Source of the DNA: CAYVUV01 sp964455095
GTDB lineage: Bacteria; Desulfobacterota; Binatia; HRBIN30; CADEER01
Reading direction: 5' to 3'
NCBI GenBank assembly: GCA_964455095.1
Contig: CAYVUV010000190.1
Coordinates: 1 to 55,652, forward strand
Length of the DNA: 55,652 nt
Both the position numbers and the translations under genes were made by a program. Within the stretch, counting starts at the first letter, position 1, and each line of letters begins with the position of its first letter. The notes under the pieces are model-generated. The model did no database searches, was not told the DNA's origin, and saw only the letters and a program-made list of their open reading frames with translations. Positions 8,667-16,689 of the stretch are shown piece after piece.

Positions 8667-8954
8667 ATGAAGTTGACCCTGATGACCCGCCGTGACTGTG
8701 GGTTGTGCGACGACATGGCCGACGTGGTCCGCGCCCTCGCGGCGGAAGAGTCGCTGGTGCTCGAGATCCGCGATGTCGACGCAGACGCCGACCTGTGCGC
8801 GCGCTATGGCAGCGAAGTGCCGGTGCTGCTGATCGAAGGGCGCAAGGCGTTCAAGTATCGGGTCACAGCGGCGGCGCTGCGCCGCCGGGTGCACGACGAG
8901 CGCCGGCGCCGCGGGCCGAACTGGTGGCAGCGCTTCATGGCGGGCACGCGTTGA
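8667..8954 (+). CDS. Glutaredoxin family protein
   Basis: A 95-residue thioredoxin-fold protein. The N-terminus is MKLTLMTRRDCGLCDDM: a beta strand followed by a CxxC redox pair (Cys-Gly-Leu-Cys) at the start of helix 1. The cis-Pro loop EVPVLLIEG follows in the expected place. It belongs to the small DUF836/glutaredoxin-like family, likely a thiol-disulfide reductant in the cytoplasm. The ATG at 8667 is chosen because the strand-CxxC pattern begins there; a GTG six bases earlier is also possible. It is divergent from rplU and lies 31 bases before plsX on the same strand. Confidence 0.8.
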   Translation: MKLTLMTRRDCGLCDDMADVVRALAAEESLVLEIRDVDADADLCARYGSEVPVLLIEGRKAFKYRVTAAALRRRVHDERRRRGPNWWQRFMAGTR

Positions 8955-8985
8955 CTCTCCGCCGGCTGATCGGTACCGAAGTCAC

Positions 8986-10002
8986 ATGCCGACGATAGCC
9001 GTAGACGCGATGGGTGGAGACTTCGCTCCCGACCCGATCGTGCAGGGCGTCGCCAGTGTGTCGCTCAGCACCGACATTCAATGCATCCTGGTCGGCGACG
9101 AGCGGCGCATCCAGAAAGTGCTGGAGAGCGTGCCGTACAATCCGGAGAACATCGACATCCGGCACGCCGTCGATGTCATCGGCATGGAAGAGGAGCCGCG
9201 CGAGGCGGTGCGGCGCAAGCGCGATTCGTCGCTGCTGGTCGCCGCGCGCCTGGTCGAGCAAGGCGAGGCGGCGGCGCTGGTCAGCGCCGGCAACACCGGC
9301 GCAGCCGTGCTGGCCTGCGTGCGGCATTTTCCGTTGATTCCCGGCGTCCACAAGGCGGCGCTGGCCAGTGTCTTCCCGCGTCAGGTGGAGTACCCGGGCC
9401 AGGACTATCTGGCGCTGGCACTCGACGTCGGTGCAACGATTCGCTGCGAAGCGGCCGAGCTGGTGCAGTTCGCGCTCATGGGCAGCGCCTATGCCAAACG
9501 CATCTCCAAGGTGCCGGCGCCGCGCGTGGCATTGCTCAACATGGGGCGCGAAGAAAACAAGGGCGGGGAGGTGCTGGTCGCGGCGCACCGCACGCTGCGC
9601 GGCGTGCCGTCGGTCAACTTCGTCGGCAACGTCGAGGGACACGAGCTCGCCAGCGGGCGCGCCGACGTCGTAGTGTGTGAAGGCCTGCTCGGCAACGTCA
9701 TGTTGAAGTTGCTCGAGGGACTCGCGGAGGTCGTGGTCGACCTGAGCGCTGCGGCCGCGAAGAGCAGCTGGCGCTGGCGCGCCGGGTTGGCGATGATGTC
9801 GGGGGGCGTTGGGCGTCTGCGCGAGCTGACCGACTACGCCTCCTATGGCGGCGCGCCGATCCTCGGTTTTGAGCGCGTGATGATCAAGGCGCATGGGCGC
9901 TCGACGGCGCAGGCGATCGGCAATGCGGTGAAGGTCGCCGCCAAGGCGGTGCGCGACGACGTCCCGGGTGAGATTCGCACCGCCATCGAGCAGGTCCGGT
10001 AG
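8986..10002 (+). CDS. plsX: Phosphate acyltransferase PlsX
   Basis: A 338-residue peripheral membrane enzyme that makes acyl-phosphate from acyl-ACP for the first acylation of glycerol-3-phosphate. Family signatures are the N-terminal AVDAMGGDFAPD, SAGNTGA, NMGREENKGG, FVGNVEG, and YGGAPILGF near the C-terminus. The length is normal. Unusually it is not followed by fabH/fabD; instead a HAD-type phosphatase related to App1 begins four bases after its stop, which suggests a link with phosphatidate metabolism. Confidence 0.97.
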   Translation: MPTIAVDAMGGDFAPDPIVQGVASVSLSTDIQCILVGDERRIQKVLESVPYNPENIDIRHAVDVIGMEEEPREAVRRKRDSSLLVAARLVEQGEAAALVSAGNTGAAVLACVRHFPLIPGVHKAALASVFPRQVEYPGQDYLALALDVGATIRCEAAELVQFALMGSAYAKRISKVPAPRVALLNMGREENKGGEVLVAAHRTLRGVPSVNFVGNVEGHELASGRADVVVCEGLLGNVMLKLLEGLAEVVVDLSAAAAKSSWRWRAGLAMMSGGVGRLRELTDYASYGGAPILGFERVMIKAHGRSTAQAIGNAVKVAAKAVRDDVPGEIRTAIEQVR

Positions 10003-10006
10003 TCGC

Positions 10007-11080
10007 ATGGCCTCCCTGCTCGCCCGTCGCCCCGCGCCCGGCGCGGTCGTGCCGGACCCGCCGGTAGTCTACCGCTGGGATCTCGACAAGACCTATCTCA
10101 AAAGCGAGTTCGAATCGCTGCGCGAGCTGGTCAAGATCCCATTCGAGAAGGCCGCGGACAAGATCGCGGCGCCGGGCGTCACCGCGCTGATTCGCACCTT
10201 GCGCCAGACGGCCATACACCGCGGGCGGGCGGTGCACGTGTATTTCATCTCCGCCAGTCCGCCGCAGATCGGGCGCGCCATCCGCGAGAAGCTCGCGCTC
10301 GACGGCGTCGTGCACGACGGCATCGTGTTCAAGGACCAGCTGCAGCGCATCATGCGCGGCAAGTTCCGCCACCTGCGCGAGCAGGTGGGCTACAAGGTCA
10401 CCGAGCTGCTCAAAGCGCGGAGCAACGAGCCGCAGGACGCGCGCGAGTACCTGTTCGGCGACGACTGGGAGTCGGATCCGCTGATCTACTCGCTGTACGC
10501 CGACGTGCTCGCCGGACGGGTCGGCCCGGACGAGCTCTCCGAGATCCTGCTCGCCCTGCGCGTCGACCGCCCGCTGGTCGACGAAGCGCGGGCCCTGGCC
10601 GCCGAGGTTCGCCACGTCGACGCCGTGGCGCGGATCTTCATCAACCTCGAACGGCCGACGCCGCCGGCCAGTTTCCGTTCTTTCGGGGCGCGCCTGGTGC
10701 CGACGTTCAACTATTTTCAAACCGCCGCCTGTCTGTTCCAGGAGGGCCTGCTCGACGAATCGGGCGTCGAGCAGGTCGCGCGCTCGTTGATCGACGATTC
10801 GGCGTACTCGCCCGAGCGCCTGGCCAATTCGCTGGCCGACATTCAGCGCCGCGGCCACCTGGGCGCGGGCGCGGCCGTGACGCTGCGCGAGCACCTGCGC
10901 GCCCGGCAGCTCTTGCCGATGGGGGCGCCCGGCCGCCGCGCGCGTTGGCGGCTGTGGTGGCACCGCACGCGCGCCCGCTGGCGCGCGGCGCAGCCGCAGG
11001 CGCCGGCCGCGCCGGCGGTCTCCCTCGACTATCGCGCCATGATCGCCGGCGAGCGCGCGCCGGAGTCGCATCCGTCATGA
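10007..11080 (+). CDS. HAD-like phosphatase related to phosphatidate phosphatase App1
   Basis: A 357-residue protein with the haloacid-dehalogenase motif order. Motif I is WDLDKTYL (DxDxT type, about residues 24-31), motif II is FISASPP, a Lys-rich helix forms motif III, and motif IV is LFGDDWESDP. The spacing and the YFISASP segment match App1 catalytic-domain proteins (DUF2183), some of which dephosphorylate phosphatidic acid. The C-terminal third is helical with a very basic tail (GRRARWRLWWHRTRARWR) that could bind acidic membrane lipids. The position directly after plsX supports a lipid-phosphate role; that assignment is inference. The ATG at 10007 is preferred over an extension into plsX. 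Confidence 0.65.
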   Translation: MASLLARRPAPGAVVPDPPVVYRWDLDKTYLKSEFESLRELVKIPFEKAADKIAAPGVTALIRTLRQTAIHRGRAVHVYFISASPPQIGRAIREKLALDGVVHDGIVFKDQLQRIMRGKFRHLREQVGYKVTELLKARSNEPQDAREYLFGDDWESDPLIYSLYADVLAGRVGPDELSEILLALRVDRPLVDEARALAAEVRHVDAVARIFINLERPTPPASFRSFGARLVPTFNYFQTAACLFQEGLLDESGVEQVARSLIDDSAYSPERLANSLADIQRRGHLGAGAAVTLREHLRARQLLPMGAPGRRARWRLWWHRTRARWRAAQPQAPAAPAVSLDYRAMIAGERAPESHPS

Positions 11081-11400
11081 CCGACGCACTGGTCGTGTTG
11101 GTCACCGTGCCGTCGCGCGCCGAGGGCGAACGCATCGCCGAGACCGTGGTGGGCGAGCGCCTCGCCGCCTGCGTCAACGTGGTCGGGCCGGTGTGCTCGA
11201 TCTATCGCTGGGAAGGCGCCGTGTGCCGGGAGGATGAGCACTTGCTCGTGCTCAAGACCAGTCGCGCCTGCTACCCCGCGCTCGCGGCCCGCGTGCGGGC
11301 GCTGCACCCGTACGAGGTACCGGAGGTCATCGCCCTGCCGGTCGAGGTGGGTCTGGCGGCATACCTGGCGTGGATCGCCGCCGAGACGAAGCCGACGTGA
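11077..11400 (+). CDS. cutA: Divalent-cation tolerance protein CutA
   Basis: A 107-residue PII-like trimeric protein. Visible hallmarks are the ferredoxin-like start VVLVTVPSRAEGERIAE, the LAACVNVV strand, IYRWEG, and the YEVPEVIALPV segment close to the C-terminus. CutA proteins bind divalent metals and are linked to copper tolerance, though the molecular role is debated. The ATG overlaps the stop of the phosphatase gene by four bases (ATGA), so it is co-translated with it. Confidence 0.93.
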   Translation: MTDALVVLVTVPSRAEGERIAETVVGERLAACVNVVGPVCSIYRWEGAVCREDEHLLVLKTSRACYPALAARVRALHPYEVPEVIALPVEVGLAAYLAWIAAETKPT

Positions 11401-11410
11401 AGCGGTCGGT

Positions 11411-12583
11411 TCAGTTCGTGCGCCGGAGCTGATCGGGGGTCACACCCTGGATGCGCAAACCGCCGGCTTCGGGTTCCGGCAACCGCCGCCCCGGCGCCGC
11501 CGCCTGCTGTTGCTTGAGGTCGAGGTTCTTCATCTGGATGCGCAGGTTGTTGGCGCTGTCGGCGTTGGCGATGGCCTGGTCGACGCTGACGCGACCTTCG
11601 CGGTAGAGCGCGAAGATCGCCTGATCGAACGTCTGCCCGCCTTCCTGCGTGCTGCGCTCCATGGCTTCCTTGAGCGTGTCGACCTCGCCCTTCTTGATCA
11701 GATCGCGAACGTACGGGGTGTCGACGAGAATCTCCAGCGCGGCGACCCGCTTGGTGTCGACCCCGGGCACCAGGCGCTGCGAGATGATGCCGCGCAGGTT
11801 GAGCGACAGCTGCAGAAAGATTTCCGGGTGCCGTTCGACCGGGAAGAAGTTCATGATGCGCTCGATGGCCTGGTTGGCGTTGTTCGAGTGCAGGGTGGCC
11901 AGGCAGAGATGCCCGGTGTCGGCAAACGTGATGGCCGCTTCCATCGTTTCGCGGTCGCGCACCTCGCCGATGAGGATGACGTCTGGGGCCTGGCGCAGCG
12001 TGTTTCTCAGCGCCGTGTCAAACGACGCCGTGTCGAACCCCACCTCGCGCTGGGTGACGATGCAGTGCTTGTGCGGGTGGATGAACTCGATCGGATCTTC
12101 GACAGTGATGATGTGGCCGTAGGTGTTCTCGTTGCGGTGGTCGATCATCGCCGCCAGCGTCGTCGATTTGCCCGAGCCGGTGGCGCCGGTGACCAGGACG
12201 AGGCCGCGCTTGGTGAGCACGATGTCCTTGAGCATCTCCGGCAGACCGAGCTCGTCGATGGTGGGGATCGTCGTCTTGATCTGCCGCACGACGAAGCCAA
12301 CCGAACCGCGCTGGCGGAAGACGTTGACGCGGAAGCGGCCCAGCTTGCTGGAGCTGATGCCGAGGTTCATCTCCATCGTCTCTTCGAAGACCGCGCGCTG
12401 CCGCTCGGTCATCAGGGCGTTGGCCAGCCCCTCGACCTCGGTCGGTGTCAGCAGCTCACCGGTGAGGATCTGATTGACGCCTTCGACGCGCACCACCGGG
12501 GTGCTGTCGACCGTGACGTACAGGTCCGACCCGCCGCGGTCGACCATTTCCTTGAGCAGGAAGCGGATGTCCATGGCAGCCAT
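11411..12583 (-). CDS. pilU: Type IV pilus retraction ATPase, PilU type
   Basis: A 390-residue PilT/PilU-family hexameric ATPase. An N-terminal PAS-like region (MDIRFLLKEMVDRGGSDLYV) precedes the RecA-like core with Walker A GATGSGKST (about residues 133-141), the Asp box VEDPIEF, Walker B ILIGEVRD and the His box LATLHSNN. The C-terminus extends past the canonical AIRNLI-type region and ends in a Gln/Pro-rich tail, as in PilU. It assists PilT in pilus retraction. The gene follows pilT by 15 bases; no other pilus gene is in the window. Confidence 0.93.
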   Translation of the reverse strand: MAAMDIRFLLKEMVDRGGSDLYVTVDSTPVVRVEGVNQILTGELLTPTEVEGLANALMTERQRAVFEETMEMNLGISSSKLGRFRVNVFRQRGSVGFVVRQIKTTIPTIDELGLPEMLKDIVLTKRGLVLVTGATGSGKSTTLAAMIDHRNENTYGHIITVEDPIEFIHPHKHCIVTQREVGFDTASFDTALRNTLRQAPDVILIGEVRDRETMEAAITFADTGHLCLATLHSNNANQAIERIMNFFPVERHPEIFLQLSLNLRGIISQRLVPGVDTKRVAALEILVDTPYVRDLIKKGEVDTLKEAMERSTQEGGQTFDQAIFALYREGRVSVDQAIANADSANNLRIQMKNLDLKQQQAAAPGRRLPEPEAGGLRIQGVTPDQLRRTN

Positions 12584-12598
12584 GGTGTGTGCGAGCTC

Positions 12599-13714
12599 CT
12601 ACGACCGCATCGACGTGGGCCGCGCCGCGGGTTGGCCGGGGCGACCGGCCTGCTGCGCGGCGTTGCCGATATCGACTTGCTGGAACAGGTTGGGGGTGAG
12701 TGTGCGCGACTGCGCCTCCTCGGCCGTCACCATGTTGCGTCGCACGAGCTCGATCAACGCCATGTCGAGCGTCTGCATGCCGAGCTTCACGCCGGTCTGC
12801 ATGGCCGACGGAATCTGGTGGATCTTGCCCTCACGGATGAGATTGCGCACGGCGGGAGTGCCGATCAGGATCTCGAGCGCCGCGATGCGGCCGCCGGCTT
12901 TCTTCTTGAGCAGCGATTGGGTGACCACGGCCTGGATCGACTCGGCGAACATGATGCGGATCTGTTCCTGCTGTGCGGCCGGGAAGACGTCGATGATGCG
13001 GTCGACGGTCTTCGGGGCGCTCGAGGTGTGCAGCGTGCCGAACACGAGATGGCCGGTCTCGGCGGCGGTCAGGGCCAGTGAAATGGTCTCGAGGTCGCGC
13101 ATTTCGCCGACCAGAATCACGTCCGGATCCTCGCGCAGGGCGCCGCGCAGCGCGGCGCTGAAGGACATCGTGTGCGGCCCCACTTCGCGTTGGTTGACCA
13201 GGCACTTCTTCGAGCGGTGGACGAACTCGATCGGGTCTTCGATGGTGAGAATGTGGCCTTCGTAGTTGTCGTTGATGTAGTCGATCATCGCCGCCAGCGT
13301 GGTCGACTTACCGGAGCCGGTCGGTCCGGTCACCAGCACCAGCCCCTTTTCCTTCTCGCAAACGTCCTTGAGGATCTGCGGCAGGCCGAGGTCCTCCATG
13401 GTCATGACCTTGGTGGGAATGGTTCGAAACACCGCGCCCTCGCCGCGCCGGCCGCGGAAGACGTTGACGCGAAAACGGGCGATATCGCCGAGCTCAAACG
13501 AGAAATCGACGTCGTTGGTTTCCTGGAACACCTTGCGCAGGCCGTCCGACATGATGTCGAAGACCATGTTGTGCACCATTTCCGCCGTCAGCGGCGGATG
13601 CTCCAGGCGCTTCATGTCGCCGTGGATGCGCACGCGCGGCGGCTCTTCCGAGGCGAGGTGGACGTCAGAAGCACCAGATCGGTGGGCGAACGTGAGCAGC
13701 TCAGTAATATCCAT
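12599..13714 (-). CDS. pilT: Type IV pilus twitching motility ATPase PilT
   Basis: A 371-residue retraction motor. The start MDITELLTFAHRSGASDVHL is canonical, and the ATG at 13714 has AGGAGG eight bases upstream, so a 12-residue in-frame extension is rejected. Walker A GPTGSGKST (about residues 130-138), IEDPIEF, Walker B ILVGEMRD, the His box FGTLHTSS and AVRNLIREGK (the AIRNLIRE-type motif needed for retraction) are all present. It powers pilus depolymerisation for twitching and DNA uptake. It forms a pair with pilU downstream. Confidence 0.96.
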   Translation of the reverse strand: MDITELLTFAHRSGASDVHLASEEPPRVRIHGDMKRLEHPPLTAEMVHNMVFDIMSDGLRKVFQETNDVDFSFELGDIARFRVNVFRGRRGEGAVFRTIPTKVMTMEDLGLPQILKDVCEKEKGLVLVTGPTGSGKSTTLAAMIDYINDNYEGHILTIEDPIEFVHRSKKCLVNQREVGPHTMSFSAALRGALREDPDVILVGEMRDLETISLALTAAETGHLVFGTLHTSSAPKTVDRIIDVFPAAQQEQIRIMFAESIQAVVTQSLLKKKAGGRIAALEILIGTPAVRNLIREGKIHQIPSAMQTGVKLGMQTLDMALIELVRRNMVTAEEAQSRTLTPNLFQQVDIGNAAQQAGRPGQPAARPTSMRS

Positions 13715-13886
13715 GCAGAGGTCCTCCTGCATCTCGCAGCAGCAACTCACACGCCAAATGCGGCAGCTCGCATGCGTCTCGCAATTCTACCGTCTGCAGA
13801 AGGGCGAGGAATCCGCTCCGCTGGACAGTCGCGGTTCTCGTCAATCTGATGACGCTACAGGAGCGGGCGCCCGAGGCGCCGACGCC

Positions 13887-14498
13887 TCAGCGCAAGCTGC
13901 GCTGCATGAAGTCGTAGAGGAGGTTGGCGACGCCGTGGTAGGCGGCGGGCACGGCGATGCCGTCGGTGCGCTCGCGCAGCCAGCCGGCGAAGAGGCCGAA
14001 GAAGGCGGTGCGCGCGCGGGTGAAGTCGCCGGTGACGACGTGGCAGAGGCCGAAGAGCAGGGAGGCGAGGATCAACCCCCACCCCCAGCGCGCCCCGAGC
14101 AGCTCGTAGGGCCGGCCGAAGTACTGGTTCAGCTGGGTTTGCAGGTAGCCGCGGAAGAAGAACTCTTCCGAGAGGCCGATGACGAGCACCTGGGTGAGGG
14201 CCGCCTCGACAAAATGGGGGGGCAGGGTGGGCTGGAAGTGCAGGCCGAGCACCAAGCGGCCAAAGGCATAGTGCAGCAGGGCGTACCCGCCGAAGATCAC
14301 CGCGCTGGTGGCGAGGTGGAAACGCAGCGAGCCGAGATGGTGCAGCGACAGGCCGTAGGCTTCGTAGGGCCGGCGCGTGACGGTCAGGATGAGGAACGGA
14401 ACCAGCAACCACAGGGTCGGGAAGGCGAGCCCGATTGCCAGGGGGAGGGTCACGGCGAGAGCGATCAGCGCCTCGATGACGGGGGCGGCGCGTCGCAT
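13887..14498 (-). CDS. CPBP family intramembrane glutamic endopeptidase
   Basis: A 203-residue polytopic membrane protein with the three Abi/CAAX-protease motifs: EExxxR (SEEFFFRG, Glu111-Glu112, Arg116), FxxxH (FGLCHVV, His153) and HxxxN (YHGVAN near residue 188). Such proteins cleave within membranes, and bacterial examples process peptides or act in regulated proteolysis; the substrate is unknown here. It lies five bases after rlpA on the same strand. Downstream 13715-13886 holds no recognisable gene. Confidence 0.85.
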   Translation of the reverse strand: MRRAAPVIEALIALAVTLPLAIGLAFPTLWLLVPFLILTVTRRPYEAYGLSLHHLGSLRFHLATSAVIFGGYALLHYAFGRLVLGLHFQPTLPPHFVEAALTQVLVIGLSEEFFFRGYLQTQLNQYFGRPYELLGARWGWGLILASLLFGLCHVVTGDFTRARTAFFGLFAGWLRERTDGIAVPAAYHGVANLLYDFMQRSLR

Positions 14499-14503
14499 GG
14501 CGG

Positions 14504-15292
14504 CTAGTTGCGCGCCGCGCTGTCGGCGACGATCAGGGCGGGGAAGCCGAGATCGGCGATGCGCCGGACTGTGAATGCCGCCTGCTCACGCGCGGCGAAA
14601 GGCCCGAGGCGCAGTCGGTAGTAACGCAGTCCCGCCGCGTCGATGAGGGCGAGCTGCGCGCGTGCTCCGCGCTGGGCGAGGTGGAGCTGCGCCTGCCGCG
14701 CGCGCCGGTAGTCGGTGAAGGCGCCGACCTGAACGGCATATGCGGCGGGTAGCGGAGGCGGAACGGCCGCCTGGCTGCCCCGACCGGCATCGCTTGCGCG
14801 GCGTTCGGGGGATGGAGGGGATGCAGCGACCGGCGCAGCCAGCGGCGGTCGAACCGGCGCAGGCGGCGGTGCGCTGGCCAATTGGATCGGTTCGGGCCCA
14901 CTCCCTCCCAGCACGTCGATCCGCACCGGCACGACCCCCGGTCCGATCATGTCGAGTTGCCGAGCGGCGGTGTAGGACAGATCGATGATCCGGTCGTCGA
15001 CGAAGGGGCCGCGGTCGTTGACCCGCACCTGCACGGCGCGCTGGTTGGTCAGGTTGGTGACCCGCAGCAGCGTGCCGTGCGGCAACGTCTGATGCGCGGC
15101 GGTGAGGGCGAACTGGTCGTAGATCTCGCCGTTCGCCGTCCGCCGGCCGTGGAACCCGGGCCCGTACCACGAGGCGATCCCGGTCTGCGTCGCCCCCGTC
15201 ACCGGCTCGATCGGTGCCGGCCGTTTCGAGAACAGCCCGCAGCCCGAGACGGTGATTGCCAGCACCACACCGACTCCCACACCCCACCGCAT
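14504..15292 (-). CDS. rlpA: Septal ring lytic transglycosylase RlpA-like lipoprotein with SPOR domain
   Basis: A 262-residue lipoprotein. The start at 15292 gives MRWGVGVGVVLAITVSGC with a lipobox ITVSGC. The double-psi beta-barrel RlpA domain follows (GIASWYGPGFHGRRTANGE, with NDRGPFVDDRIIDLS). After a Pro/Ala-rich linker comes a C-terminal SPOR domain (AYAVQVGAFTDYRRA onward), which binds denuded peptidoglycan at the septum. RlpA cleaves glycan strands lacking stem peptides and helps daughter-cell separation. An upstream in-frame extension has no signal-peptide character and is left out. Confidence 0.92.
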   Translation of the reverse strand: MRWGVGVGVVLAITVSGCGLFSKRPAPIEPVTGATQTGIASWYGPGFHGRRTANGEIYDQFALTAAHQTLPHGTLLRVTNLTNQRAVQVRVNDRGPFVDDRIIDLSYTAARQLDMIGPGVVPVRIDVLGGSGPEPIQLASAPPPAPVRPPLAAPVAASPPSPERRASDAGRGSQAAVPPPLPAAYAVQVGAFTDYRRARQAQLHLAQRGARAQLALIDAAGLRYYRLRLGPFAAREQAAFTVRRIADLGFPALIVADSAARN

Positions 15293-15336
15293 GTCGCGGA
15301 GTATACCGGGTGCGGCGCCGGCGGCCAACCGAACCG

Positions 15337-16689
15337 CTACTGTCCGGCAACCGTCAGCTTGCCGAGCTTCAGCGTCGGTGCCGCGATGCTGTGACGCAGC
15401 ACGAGGTCGTTGCCGACCGCTTCGATGGACTGCAGCATCTGCAACAGGTTGCCGGCAATGGTGATCTCCGACACCGGATACGTGAGCTCGCCGTTCTCGA
15501 TCCACAAGCCGGTGGCGCCGCGGGAGTAGTCGCCGGTGACCGGGTTGACGCCAAAGCCCATCAGCTCGGTGACGTACAGGCCCGAGCGCACCGACCGGAT
15601 GATGTCCTCGGGGGACGTGTCACCGGCCTGAAGGAACAGGTTGGTCGGGCTGACATAGGGCGAGTCGGCGACCGAGCGGGAGGCGTTGCCCGTGGACGGG
15701 CTCTTCATTTTTCGGCCCGAGTAGCTGTCGAACAGATAACTGGTCAGTACGCCGTCCTCGACGACGGCCGTGCGCCGCGTGCCGAGACCCTCGCCGTCGA
15801 ACGGCTTGGAGCCGAGCCGGCCGGGCAGCGTGCCGTCGTCGTAGACCGTGATGAACGATGGTGCGATGGTCTCGCCCAGCTTGCCGGTCAAGAACGACAT
15901 GCCCTTGTAGAGCGCGTTGCCCGACACCGCACCGGCCAGGTGGCGCAGGAGGCTGCCGGCCATGTCGGGGTCGAAGACGACGGGGACCTCGCATGTCCCC
16001 ACCTGGCGCGCGCCCAGGCGGCGCAGCGTGCGCGCCGCCGCGATGCGGCCGATCTCGGCTGGTTTGTCCAACTTGCCGAGCATGCGCTGCGCGCTGTACC
16101 AGTGGTCGCGTTCCATGGCGCCGTTGTGCGACGCCACCGGCACGACGGCGAGCGAGCAGCTGGAGCTGCGATAGCTGCCGTGAAAGCCGTTGCTGGCCGC
16201 GTAGACGACCAGATGGCTGCCGCCGTCGAACTCGGCCCCCTCCGAGTTGGTGATGCGCGCGTCGGCTTCCATCGCCGCCGCCTCGCCCTCTTTGCACCAC
16301 TCGGTGGCCTGCTCGGCCGTGACCTCGCCGATCGCCGGATCGTACAGGTCGAGATCGCGCACGCCCTCGGCCAGCTCGCTCGCGTCGGGCAGGCCGCTGA
16401 ACGGGTCCGCCGCGGTGACCCGCGCCAGCGCGACGGCGTCGGCGGCCACCTGCGCCAGCGCCGAAGGCGAGAAGTCGGCGGTGGAGATGATGGCGCTCTG
16501 GTCGCCGGCGAAGGCGCGCAGGCCGAGGTGCTTGGCGCGCGCGCGCTGCACCTTCTCGACCTTGCCGAGCCGCACGCCGACCATCAGCGAGTCGCCTTCA
16601 GCGACCACCACATCCGCCGCCGTGGCGCCGTGCTGGCGCGCCCCGCGCAACAGCAGCTCGGCGATCTCTTCCAGCCTCGGGCCGCTCAC
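15337..16689 (-). CDS. pmbA: Metalloprotease-related protein PmbA (TldE)
   Basis: A 450-residue partner of TldD. Family traits are the N-terminal GATAADVVVAEGDSL segment, the central ASNGFHGSYRSS and the C-terminal GLYVTELMGFGVNPVTGDYSRGA with GNLLQML. TldD/TldE form a heterodimeric protease that processes modified peptides (microcin B17) and degrades unfolded peptides; the TldE subunit lacks the zinc site. The start is a GTG at 16689 overlapping the tldD stop by four bases (GTGA). A long open extension upstream antisense to tldD is spurious. Confidence 0.92.
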   Translation of the reverse strand: MSGPRLEEIAELLLRGARQHGATAADVVVAEGDSLMVGVRLGKVEKVQRARAKHLGLRAFAGDQSAIISTADFSPSALAQVAADAVALARVTAADPFSGLPDASELAEGVRDLDLYDPAIGEVTAEQATEWCKEGEAAAMEADARITNSEGAEFDGGSHLVVYAASNGFHGSYRSSSCSLAVVPVASHNGAMERDHWYSAQRMLGKLDKPAEIGRIAAARTLRRLGARQVGTCEVPVVFDPDMAGSLLRHLAGAVSGNALYKGMSFLTGKLGETIAPSFITVYDDGTLPGRLGSKPFDGEGLGTRRTAVVEDGVLTSYLFDSYSGRKMKSPSTGNASRSVADSPYVSPTNLFLQAGDTSPEDIIRSVRSGLYVTELMGFGVNPVTGDYSRGATGLWIENGELTYPVSEITIAGNLLQMLQSIEAVGNDLVLRHSIAAPTLKLGKLTVAGQ

